NCBI GenBank assembly: GCA_001600035.1
Contig: BCIT01000005.1
Location: 1 to 64,000, forward strand
DNA length: 64,000 bases
Origin: Holtermanniella nyarrowii
Taxonomy: Eukaryota; Basidiomycota; Tremellomycetes; Holtermanniales
Direction of reading: 5' to 3'
This document shows positions 47,072 through 57,396 of the stretch, in pieces (position 1 is the stretch's first letter; every line of letters starts with the position of its first letter). The notes under the pieces are model-generated. The model did no database searches and was not told the DNA's origin. It was given only the letters and a program-made list of their open reading frames with translations. Made by a program: the position numbers and the translations under genes.

Positions 47072-50060
47072 ATGGTCGACGGGACGACTCGAAAGCGCAA
47101 GCTCGAAGCTGATGGCGTCGAACTCAGCTGCGCTCGTGTTGATGCTGTTGAAGGTGGAAGAGCTTGGGAGCTGTCTATCGTTGGGAATGATGGACGTGCA
47201 GCGTGAGTCATGGTAATGCACAGTCAGGAAGCTGACATGGCAGTCATCGACCTATCTTCACTAATTCAGGCTTGATCGTGCATCCCATTGCACCTACTCC
47301 AGCTCAGCCGCAGCCTCGAATCCATGCCAGATCACTCGCACCAGTCTCAGTAGGGACTACACCTACCAAACGCAACATCTCGCAAATCCTACCAGTACCA
47401 CCGCAATTCCAACTCCTATCCTATCATCCGCCGACTCTCCTATCAGCTTCACAAGATCCAGCCTCGCGTTATCTGGTTGCATTCTACCCACTCGCGCTTG
47501 GCGGACCTCTGACTTCGCGCAAAGAGCGTCTACTGAATCAAGGCTCCCTTTCTGGCTGTCTGGTGCTGTACCTCGATGATTGTACACAGGCTGAGTCACC
47601 TTCGAAACCGCGCTACAAGTTGATCCAGTTCTGGGATCTACAGTCTGATGCTATCGAAATTTTGTGGTTGCATCAACCCCGTCAATGGATACACGTTGAT
47701 GGCAAGCTACGTCGATGTGCTGCGCCTCAGTGTCTCCCTGGTGCGGGCGATGCTTCGTTCATCGTCCTCACAGCACACGCTATCGCCCAGCTATACATCC
47801 CTCAACAAACTCCTCCCAACTCAAGCAAACCACAAACGCACAACATGCAATACCTGCAATGCCCCATCACAAGCCTATCAGCCGCAACACCCGTCCAAGG
47901 CATGTCAATAATCCCAACCCCACCGAACCCTATCCTTGTCTGCAGGTACGCAATGGCGCGCAGTCCTGTTGATGGTAATGTCTACGTTGCAGTTGAGATG
48001 GAAGATCTCCGTGCACCTCGTATAGATCGGGCGGATGCCACGGTGTGGGATTGGAGGTATGATGGTTTTGGTGTGCCGCGAGTGAAGTTTGGCCCGAGTC
48101 TGCAGCTTGCTAAGCTACGTGTTGATCTCCTTGCGCCTTCAGGACCAAGTAAGTCACTTTGTCCTGCTCAAACCTTGCTAATTACTCAGCACTTACATGT
48201 ACGCCTCTAGCACCACTAGACATCCACCCTTCAGACGACTCGAACCGCTCAATCGAAACAGTAATCCAACATCTCGCATTCCGCCAAGCACCGCGAGTCA
48301 AACCAGATGAGAACGAAGAAGATGATCCACTGTTCGCGAGCTCACCAGAAGATACGAAAGATAAGCTGCCTGGAACATCTAGCGGCTTGCAGCTTGTCTT
48401 CAGTCTCGTTTCGCGTTCTGATGGTAGGTTCTCAATTGTGCTGGGGGGAAGGTGACGGGACTGATGGAGCAGAACCGCAGAGCTCTAAGACCGCCGGTTT
48501 CGTGACGAATTTGGAAGTGTATGATCTCGTCAAAGTTGAGAGTGTTTTGTTGGAGGGCTTTGCTGCTCTTTCTGAGCCGCCCAAGGTCGATACGAGGCCG
48601 CAAGGTGAACAAATTGTACGTTCGCGACCAGATCCTTTGGCTGCTGATATCGCAGAGCTATCGCCGAGTCATCAGCAAACAATTGCAAAGTGGCCAAGAT
48701 ATCCGCTCTTTGACCGTGAACACATGCAACCCCGGCAGAATCCTGCTCCTGATTTCGGATCTTATCGAAGGCAAGAACAGAATCTCCATGCACAACGTCG
48801 AAGACGTTACGGATCTTTCGCACGGAACGCTGGTGCAGCAAGCTTCGGTCATCAGCTTTCATCCTGACGACTATGTCTCGGGCATTGCGATTTCGCCGGG
48901 CCAAATGCGCGGTGGTCATGCAGTCCTAGCGTTGTCTTCCACAGGTACAAAGCGAGCGGATCTCGTGATTGGAGGTACAGGTTCTCTTGTCGGTGAGTGC
49001 CATTGGCTTTCAGGGGCTTTCAAGCTGATGAGCAGACATTGATGAGCTAGTAAAGAAGACATCTCGAGCAGTAGCGTGCGCCGTGCTCCAAGGAGCAGGC
49101 ATCGATGATGTTCTTATCGCAGCTGCGGTTCTGTCCCGCCAAAATTCCAACATAGACAGTGAGTCTTGCCTGTCGAGCGAATGCTGATCTTAGACCTAGC
49201 CGATAGGATCGTCGAGAGTGTGTGGCAGTCCTTGCAAGCTATCGTACCGTCAAAGTCTGGTTCGGACGCTATGCAAGTGGCAGAGGATATGCTCAGAGTT
49301 CAGCATTGTTGTTACACGTACGTGTAGACACTAAGCGTGCCACTGACGTGATTAGGGCGTTTAGAGATCCTCGATCCAAAGTCGGATTTGATGCACTCAA
49401 AGTTGTGCGAGCAAATCAAGAGCTTGAGAGATATTTTGATGGCGGTGCCAAAGGTAAGGCTGCTAGCTGATGACATCCTGACGCCAGACATCGCCAGTCT
49501 CATAGCCGTCTTGCCTGATGCACTACGCGTCATCAGTGAACTGCAACGAAGCATCGTGATAGCTCAAGGGAAGCTCGAGTGGGTCGGCCAGCTAGATCCC
49601 GATGCAGGTGAGCTCGCCAACCTGACTACAGCTTACAGCAGAGGAACAACTCGCCATCGCGCTCAACCTCGTCTCTCTGTCAGCAATTCAAGGACTCGCT
49701 GGAAACCTCGTCAAGCTGCGTGAAGAGCTGACAATCGATGCAACGACGACGCCGGGCAATGTGCGGAACCTTGAGGAGCTACTGAGTCTGCAATCGCAGA
49801 CTTCTGTCATCCAGGATAGTCTTGCAATGGCTGGAATCGATTTCTTGAAGGTCGAGGCTGCGCTTGGTGACTTGGCGACGGATCCGAAGCTCGGTACGTC
49901 GATGCCACAGCTGCTCCTCGCTTACCCGGCAGCGCCTTCATCCGAAAGCGCAGAGATCCTGTTCGCTGCTCGACCAGTAGATTTCGAAGCAGCGATACAC
50001 AAGTTGATCGCTGCTCACGCAGGCTGTGCATCAGCAGCAGTGCTAATCGGACCTTCATAG
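47072..50060 (+). CDS. Probable Mediator subunit Med16 (Sin4)-like protein
   Basis: The start MVDGTTRKRKLEADGVELSC is joined by an intron (about 47203-47243) to AHRPIFTNSGLIVHPIAPTP. The N-terminal half looks like a beta-propeller (RYLVAFYPLA, YKLIQFWDLQSDAIEILWLH, DASFIVLTAHAIAQLYIP, GRILLLISDLIEGKNRISMH). The C-terminal half is helical (DIDELVKKTSRAVACAVLQG, ADRIVESVWQSLQAIVPSKS, LPDALRVISELQRSIVIAQG, LEWVGQLDPDA) and ends HAGCASAAVLIGPS. The propeller-then-helix order, a motif like the human V-F-R-H-L-L-F region, and the LxWVG stretch recall Med16 of the Mediator tail. The match is by pattern only. About eight introns are present; those near 48640 and 49330 have more than one reading. Confidence 0.5.
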
Positions 50061-50098
50061 ACATGCATAGCATACGATACAACACAATCCACACCGCT

Positions 50099-52563
50099 CT
50101 ACTGCGGCGTGCTCACTCGCGACACACGCTCCTGTACCCTCTCACGCACATTACTCCACAACCTCCCTGCACCATCTTTGAGGCCTTCGGGGATCTGGAT
50201 CGAAGCGCCGATATCGCCTGGTCCACTGGCGCGATAGAGACCTGAGCCGGCTGCACCACCGACGTTGAGCTCGTAGCCTCCTGCCCGGAGGTTGATAGCT
50301 GGTGCGTTTGATGTTGAAGGTGGCGGAGGCGCAGTGTACGTTGATGTGGCCGGAGCCATGGCGGTCGGAGGTTCGTAGATTGAAGATGGATAATGCTCAG
50401 CGGCCGCCTCAATCATGTTGATGAAGCTTTGGTCAGCTCAATGCGTGACAGCATCAGGTTACCTTGTAGAGTTGTGAACACATGATCCGCCCAACAAGAT
50501 CCTTGTCCCGCTGACAGCAAGTTGCTCATTGAGCATTGCAATCGCACGCGTCTCTTCATACGTCGTGCCGCCTAGCATGAAGACGATGATATCTTGCGGT
50601 CTGACGATCAGTCCCTTCATTCGCATTCATAGGGAAAAGGACGCACCTCTGCGTCCGTGCACCATCATCACCCGCCACAAAAGGATAGCTAGTCTCCTTC
50701 AGTCGTCCCTTCAACAATTGATCCAGCGTCTCAGCAAGATGCGGTGTATGCTGAGTATAAACATTCTCCACGCCCTTTCATCATGAGCACCGATGCCCTC
50801 CACCGCATCCCGCACACACCTTCAAGCCACGCAAAGCACCCTTTCCTCTCGAAAAGAAATTCTCATTCATGAACAGATCATCCTGTCTCTGATCTGCCCC
50901 GGCCAGATTCAATAGCACGTAGACTAATCGTGCGCGATTCGGCGAGACGCCGTTTGCGATGAGGGTATCGACGACTTGTGGAATTGCGTTTCCTGTCATT
51001 TTCTGGTATCGTAGTGCGTAGAGCGCTGCCAGTCTGAGCTTGTTGGCTGTTGGCACTTTGGCAGATGAAAGCAGACTAATCACACTCTGACACATCAGCT
51101 CTCTGATCAGCTAGAAAGGGAAAGAACATACCTTGAGATCGGCCGCATGACTTTCCTGACTCGCCAAACTTTGTTCAACCTCTGAAACCCCCAACAAATC
51201 ATCCCGTTCCACAAGCCGACTCAATTCCCCAACAAGCGCAACATGTTTACTCACATTCCCGCCCAATTTCCTGAATTCCGGATATTCCTCTACAAAACGC
51301 TTCATATCCGCCACCGTCTCCATTCTCGACGCCGAGCTCGAAGCCGTGCTCGTCCGGGACTGATACTCCAAGACGTAGGATGCGAGAGCTGCACCGAGGT
51401 CTCCGAAATTGGAAAACAGTTGGGAAGCGAAGAATGGATCTGAGGAGGCGGAGAGGACTAGATCTCGGAGTTCAGGTTTTTCTTCTGATTCGATTTTGAC
51501 GCGACCGTTTTGGATTCCTACGAGTTCGTGTACCATGGCTTGATATGTCCATTGGGAAAGGAGAGGGGTCACAGGGTCATTGCGGCGGTCTAGCGTCAGC
51601 TCGGCTTGCATCAATGAGCGTACCAAGAATGAGAAGCAAAGGACTGGGACCGGAAGTCGGTCTGAAATCAAACAAATCCTTGTACGGAGCCTCGCTCATC
51701 GCCGCCTATCATCAGCTCAGCATTCCAAGCAACCCACCTGAATTTCCATAGCCAACTTTTTGCCACCCTGACTCATCTTCTCCCAGCGAATGACAGGCTT
51801 TTTCTTCAAACTCAGCAGCAGTGCTAGTATCGCTCGTTGGTGGTTCTGAATCACATGAGGGGGGCAATGTAGTGGTGAAGGTAGATACAGGGGCGGCTTG
51901 TCGTTAGCAGCTGCGTTCGGTGGGAGCTCTTACATTTGGTGGTCCGTCTCCTCCATCAGCCAGCATTGCCGGTGTGAGCGTAAACAAACTTGGATGAGGC
52001 GCTGCATAATCCGCAAAGAACTCCTATTGCTCCATCAGTCCAGCTCAGTCCACCTCCGTCACCCACCTGTACTTCTCGCACAACCTCAAATTCATCCTGA
52101 GCAGCCATTTGCTCAATCTGAGATTTCTTCAAGGTGTTTGAGAAGTCTGCCTCTGTCAGCATACAGCTTGGGTGGTGGAGAGAACGCACAAAGCCAGTAG
52201 TTGGAATAGCGAGGTTTCTCGAGTTCAGCTTGGACGGCTGCGACTGAATCATCTGAAGTTGAGAGGAAGGCGATGCAAGAGAGATGCGGCAGTGAATCAC
52301 GCTTAGTGCTGCTCCATGAGCTTCACCCCAGCAGCCTAGCAACGCGATACGCACTTGTCTATCCTGTCTGTAAGGTAGACTTCGTGCGCCAACAGCTCAG
52401 TTTGCGTGATAGCAACAGATACAATCGGTGTCTTTATTATCAGTACAGACCATCCAGCAGTAAGAGCACTCACCGTATGAGCATCTAGCAAGAGGACCTT
52501 CATCCCTGGAGCCTCGTTAAGCATCTTGAACAGATATGTCTGAACAGCTTTGAGGACGTCCAT
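50099..52563 (-). CDS. VPS45: Sec1/Munc18 family protein VPS45
   Basis: SM protein that binds syntaxin-type SNAREs (Tlg2 and Pep12 in yeast) in Golgi-to-endosome traffic. The N-terminus is [20 protein letters not shown], then [10 protein letters not shown], the family start. The middle includes [20 protein letters not shown] and [13 protein letters not shown], followed by [20 protein letters not shown]. Later come [54 protein letters not shown] and [18 protein letters not shown], all classic SM landmarks. A Pro/Ala-rich tail of about 90 residues ([30 protein letters not shown]) extends beyond the usual end of about 580 residues. Introns run through the whole length. It is divergent from the TAF4-like gene. 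Confidence 0.9.
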
Positions 52564-52920
52564 CCTGGCTACTCTTCCTCCTGTGAGACGTTTTCGTCGC
52601 TGATTTCACTGATACTGCTCGTGTCGTCTGCCTTGCCTACAGGTCGAGTGTGTCTTCTGAGCTTGAGTGCTCGTCGCTACCTCTATAATGCTGCTCGTCG
52701 TCACCGCGCCGCGGTCGGCCTCGAAGCCGTGTTCCTGTCTTTCACGTGCATACGGGTTCAGACAGCAGCTGCTGCTGCTGCAATTGCATGCAATGCAACT
52801 GCAGCAGCTGGAGTAGGATCTTCCCACCATCTTTGATCATCATCAAAAGCCCTAAGAGCACGTCTCAGAACCTCAGAGACTGGCAGGGTAGTCTGCATCT
52901 CGAAAAGCCCGTCAAGAACC
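52564..52920. promoter_or_regulatory. Divergent promoter of VPS45 and the TAF4-like gene
   Basis: A 357-bp spacer between two divergent starts, which must hold both promoters. Open frames exist on both strands but they are alternating shadows of GCAGCTGCTGCTGCA-like sequence (52764-52812), an almost palindromic CAGCTG-rich block. No gene is called. Confidence 0.5.
52764..52812. repeat. CAGCTG/GCTGCTGCA near-palindromic block
   Basis: A short block made of CAGCAGCTGCTGCTGCTGCA and, 20 bp later, GCAACTGCAGCAGCTGGAG, with a TTGCATGCAATGCAA palindrome between. E-box-type CAGCTG sites occur twice. It lies in the divergent promoter and may be functional, or simply triplet expansion. Confidence 0.4.
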
Positions 52921-54609
52921 ATGTCTGTGCCGTTTAATACGCCCAATCCATCGGGTGCGCCGAATGGTACGTATTCCGCCTATCTTTTTCGTCGCTGATG
53001 ATCAGGAGCACAGCAGCCTTCGTATCAGCAGCAGCAACAAGTCCAACAAGCTCAACAGGCCCAGATACAGCAGCAGCAACAGCAGCAACAACAACAACAG
53101 CAGCAATTCAACCCCACAACGCAGCCCAACACCCGCCCTCCTCCCGTTCACCAACCCTACATCCCCACGGCCGGCCCTTCAACCCCAATCCCTAATCGAC
53201 CCATGATGAACATACAGCAGAATCAAGCTCGTCCACCTGCCAAGTGCGTATCCTGTTGAACTATCAGACTGATGTCGCCAGTCAGAATCAGCAGATGAAT
53301 CGTCCGCCTGGTCAAGCTCAGGTTTTGCACATGGGTCAACAGCAGCAGCAGCGACCGTCATCGTACAACTATGGAGGTCAGCAAGGGAATTATTACAATA
53401 CCGGTCCACCTCCCATGGTGCGCTTTCTTCCTTTTTCGATCATGACTGACAACCAGTCCAACGAAGAGCGTGAAAGGCGCCAAGCGTTCCATAACAGACT
53501 CATAGCAGCTAGCGCATTCATCTCAAAGCGTCCTGTAGCTTCCGGCACAGCGAACATCAATCGTGCTCGCAAAGAACAACAATTCGTGGGCGAGCAGGAT
53601 CTGCTTCTTCGTTCCGCCGAGATCAGTGAGTGTTGATTAGGAGCTATAAGAACTGACATAAGTGAAAGAACATGATCTGAAGATTGATGCCGACGCGACT
53701 GCGTATCTTGCTTTGGCGGCTGAGCGGAAAGTGCGCGAGATTATGGATGATTTATTGGCTGCGCGACAACATCGTATCAATACCGCTGTTCACCGTCCAC
53801 CACCCACCACAGAAGATGGCGTCCCTATGTGGTCCCACACTCAAACCTCCGACCCCGCCACTCTCCTCGCGGCGCTCGCACGAGTAAACGAAGAATCCGA
53901 AAAACAAAGTCGAAAAAGAAGGATGGACAGACTCGATCTCGAACTGAAAGAAAAGGCCCGACGCGATGCAGGCTTGGCATCCGCTGCACTTGAACCCTCC
54001 TCCTCTTCACCGCTCGTTGCGCCCGAGACTCCCGATGGGCGCAAGAAACCTCCCAAGAAGGATCTCAAAGCTTCTTTACTTGAGACATCTGTCAAACAGT
54101 CTAATCAGACTGCGTTGAGGAGTATTGGCTCTACGCAGAAATACGCTTGGATGACGAGTGCGGGCAGTGCTTCGCCTGCTGCGTTTGCAGCTAGGAAAAA
54201 GCAAAAGATGCAGGAGAATAACGAGACGCCTGTCAAAGGTGGTGCTTCCTCGTCATCTTCTGCTCCCCTCGGCAGTACCAGCTGGGCGCGCCCAACGTCG
54301 AAATTGGCTCAAACATCAACAACCAGCCCCACTTCTGACGCCCTCCCCAAAACACTGGCACTCGAGAAACAACAACCGAACCTCGTCAAAGTCGATACGG
54401 TTTCTGGCATCGTGGAGATGTCGGAAGAGAGGACGGTGATGATGAAAGATGTGAGGGTTGTTGCTGCTGCGCGAGGGATGGGGAGGGTAGGTGAACGGAT
54501 GATGGCGAGTTTGGCGAGGGTTGGAGCTGAGAGACCGGTTGTTGGTGCTGGGGTGGCGATGCCGCTTGGTGCTGCGGGAGGGCCGGGAGCGCAGGCTGGA
54601 CAAGCTTAG
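52921..54609 (+). CDS. TFIID subunit TAF4-like protein
   Basis: N-terminus MSVPFNTPNPSGAPNGAQQP followed by a long Gln-rich region (polyQ at about 53023-53106), then NQNQQMNRPPGQAQVLHMGQ. After short introns the conserved part begins: SNEERERRQAFHNRLIAASA; EHDLKIDADATAYLALAAER; KVREIMDDLLAARQHRINTA. The charged helix EESEKQSRKRRMDRLDLELK follows, then a tail with SIGSTQKYAWMTSAG. The order of a Q-rich start and a histone-fold-like C-terminus, with an alpha-helical region after it, matches TAF4 of TFIID, which pairs with TAF12. Assigned by pattern, since the histone-fold is diverged. Introns are near 52966-53005, 53250-53280, 53418-53456 and 53629-53661. It ends GPGAQAGQA. Confidence 0.6.
53023..53106 (+). 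repeat. CAG/CAA triplet repeat coding polyglutamine
   Basis: A dense CAG/CAA run within exon 2 of the TAF4-like gene, giving an activator-type Gln tract. In frame and expected in TAF4; prone to length variation. Confidence 0.7.
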
Positions 54610-54864
54610 TGCTATTGAATGTCAAGGCAGGCAAGTTTACGGGCGGGCGGGGTAGCTTCAGACGAGTAGACGTTGAACGCGGCCGAGTATGGAAGATGCA
54701 GCCAATTTTCATGTGCATATCGTACCCAAAAGTAATCAGCTGCGGCTGCCAGCTGCAGTGCAAGCTTAAGCTAGCTAATAGCAAAGCTAAGCCTATTATA
54801 GATAGCTATAGCTATCTAGCTATAAGCTCTGCAATTTCAAGCTGAAGTTTGAGCTGCTTCAACC
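54610..54864. other. Spacer with AGCTATA-rich sequence
   Basis: Between two genes on the same strand. The AT-rich part at 54765-54830 is made of AGCTA and TAGCTATA units, including near-palindromic GATAGCTATAGCTATC. It probably includes the TAF4-like 3' UTR and the HPM1 promoter. Confidence 0.4.
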
Positions 54865-56147
54865 ATGTTCAAGTTTGCATTCGAACTCGTAGGTACTTGG
54901 AGATGTTATAATCAAAACTGATAGATGTCAGGAAACTGATGAGAATGAAGCGCCAGGAGCTGAGGTGTCTGTCGGCCAGAATGAGGATTCAGACGCGCCA
55001 AAGTTGCCCAGCGAGTCCATATCTCTCGAACATCTGGTATGTCGGCTAAGATCTTAGGATTTGAGCTCACCATTTGAGCTCAAGACACTGCCAGACCATA
55101 TCTCATGTTCACCGATCCAAGCGCGCGGCGCAAGTCCACTTCTACGACGAGATTTATACGACGCAAGGTTTCAAGTCATGACCGAGTCCTCGTCCTCGTC
55201 TGCCCAAGCAGATGAAGCCTACGTGGACGCTAGCTCCGATCTGATTCCCGGAACCTATGAAGGAGGCCTCAAGACATGGGAGGGCGGTGTGGATTTGATC
55301 AAAGTTTTGGCAGAGCTTGTTGGATCTGAGGACGCTGTGGGCGCTTGGGCTGTTGGGAGTCGAGTTCTGGAGGTGAGTCTCGGGTTCTAGAGGTGGTGGA
55401 AGCGGAGCTGAGAATAGGTTGGTTGTGGGACTGGTTTACCGACTGCTTTTGTCCTTCGTCAAGTTCTTTCATACCTCACTACCAACGAAGTCAAAGAGAG
55501 TAAACTCACAATACTCCACTTACAAGACTATAATCGCTCAGTCCTCTCCCTCGTCACCCTGCCAAACCTCATTCTCGCCACACTTCCCTTCCTGCCCTCC
55601 TCGAGCATAGAATACGAAGTCCAAGACGAGCAATCGTCAAGCTATACCGAACCGGGGACACTATCCCTCACGCCAGAACTTCTAGCGGCATTTCAAGATC
55701 TACTGCAAAAACATCAAATCACATTGATGTTTACCTCTGGCGATTGGTCGCATTTCTCCAAGGCCCTGGAGAAGGAGAAGGCATATGATTTGGTGTTGAC
55801 AGCCGAGACGATCTATGCTGAGAACACCGTCGGTGCGCTTCTGGATGTCTTGCAGTCTGTTTCAAGGTCTGCTCAAGGCGTGTGCAAGGGTAGAGGATGG
55901 GAAGAGGGAATGCAGAGACTCAAAGTTGATGGTGTGCAGTCTTTGACGGAGGGTGCGAGTGTCGTGCTTGTTGCTGCGAAAGTGAGTGGCGCGCCTCGAC
56001 CACAACTGATAGCAGGTCATCTACTTTGGCGTCGGAGGAGGGATAGACGGCTTCATTCGCAGTCTTGGAGAACGGAACGGCCACCATGTCACTTTACTTG
56101 ATATCGCCAAAGGCGTCAAGCGGACAGTTCTCAGTATAGGGTGGTAA
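54865..56147 (+). CDS. HPM1: Protein-histidine N-methyltransferase HPM1 (METTL18 family)
   Basis: SAM-dependent methyltransferase that modifies a histidine of ribosomal protein uL3. Starts MFKFAFELETDENEAPGAEV; the family hallmark DLIPGTYEGGLKTWEGGVDL lies just before the SAM-binding fold. An intron (about 55372-55415) joins RVLE to VGCGTGLPTAFVLRQVL, giving motif I LEVGCGTGLP. Next come LHLQDYNRSVLSLVTLPNLI (motif II region), then LMFTSGDWSHFSKAL and DLVLTAETIYAENTVGALLD, with the C-terminal strands ASVVLVAAKVIYFGVGGGID and IAKGVKRTVLSIGW. The stop TAA is at 56145-56147. It is tail-to-tail with CFD1, only 25 bp away. Confidence 0.92.
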
Positions 56148-56172
56148 ACTCAACATATAATGCATCTATACT

Positions 56173-57197
56173 TCACAACGACGACCCACTGCCGGCGCCC
56201 AGTCGCTCCAAATTGGCCTCCTGCCTCTGCTGCACCTGGCTCACAATCTTCTCCGTGATGCCAGTCCATATTCTAGCAGAAGGAGTAGTCTTATACCTTC
56301 TCAACAACTCAAAATCTCCCTGCAACGCATCCTCCTGGCCATCCCCTAAGCCCTCGGAAGCCACGGCATCCAACAACTTGACAAGCTCCGTATCGATTGG
56401 GACTTTGCCCAGGACTTCCAGACCCTCACCACGCGCCATCTTCTCACCACCTCCATGTCCATAGATCTCGCTGATCTCGCCGCAGCATGGACATGCAAAG
56501 CCTGCCATGTTTTCGACGAGTCCTAAGACAGGGAGAGCGAGTTTACGTGTGAAAGAGAGGGATTTGAGCGTGTCATTCAAAGAGGTTGTCTGCGGTGTTG
56601 TTATCAGGATGGAAGTTGGTGTGCTTGGGCGCGAAAGGGTGGGTGTGAACAAGGGATGGAGGTGTGTTAGGAGGGAAATGTGTTCATCAGACGTTCCTAG
56701 TCATCAGCTTCATGTCTACAGCATCCATGAACTCACCAGGCGGTGTATCAATCACCAGATAATCCAGCTCACCCCACCTGACTTCCTGCAAAAACTGTCT
56801 GATCATTCCATCCTTCTTCGGTCCTCTCCAAACAACACTGTCCCCCCTCTCCTTCAACAGGAACCCAATACTCATACAACCCAATCTCTGTCCCTGATCC
56901 ACATATACTGGAATCCAACCAGCTGAACTCTGATGGACCGACGCTTGGCCGTTATCTAGGCCTAGCATTCGTGGAAGAGATGGACCTGTGAGATCTAGAT
57001 CTAAAAGACCTACTCGGGCGTTTGGGGAGGTGGAGAGGAGGGAGAGGGCTAGTTGGACACTGGAGGATGATTTACCGACACCGCCTGGGATCAGTAGGTT
57101 TTGGTGGTGAGCACACACCTTTGCCGGATAGGACGATCAAGACATGTTTGACTGATGCTAATCTCTTACTGACTGGTGTCTCTACTGCTTCTGACAT
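56173..57197 (-). CDS. CFD1: Cytosolic Fe-S cluster assembly factor CFD1 (NUBP2)
   Basis: P-loop NTPase scaffold that works with Nbp35 to assemble 4Fe-4S clusters in the cytosol. The N-terminus [20 protein letters not shown] is joined by an intron (about 57085-57119) to [20 protein letters not shown], the deviant Walker A. Then [40 protein letters not shown] and [11 protein letters not shown] follow. The C-terminal Cys motif is [15 protein letters not shown]; the CxxC that bridges the cluster is present. It lacks the N-terminal ferredoxin-like Cys box of Nbp35, so CFD1 is the better call. The stop is 25 bp from the HPM1 stop. Confidence 0.93.
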
Positions 57198-57396
57198 GAC
57201 GCGGAAGGACAAGAGGTTGGTCGGAAAGTCAGAAGACGAGCAGCGGCATCAGTCATCATAATGCCATCGGGATCCCGAACAAATTGAGTGGCAAACGGGT
57301 GGCAATTCCATCGACTCCATGATTGTATTTTTTTTCAGAATTGTTCTCCCCATGCATCACGTAATGCAGCTCTCAGCTTGTACTCAAATTCCCATG

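Noticed and set aside
46780-47211. Minus-strand frame opposite the Med16-like first exon
   Set aside because: It overlaps a better supported plus-strand exon and the promoter of the gene at 46787; S/T/P-rich composition is a strand shadow.
52606-52836. Open frames on both strands between VPS45 and the TAF4-like gene
   Set aside because: Both arise from the same CAGCTG-rich repeat block and would fill a divergent promoter.
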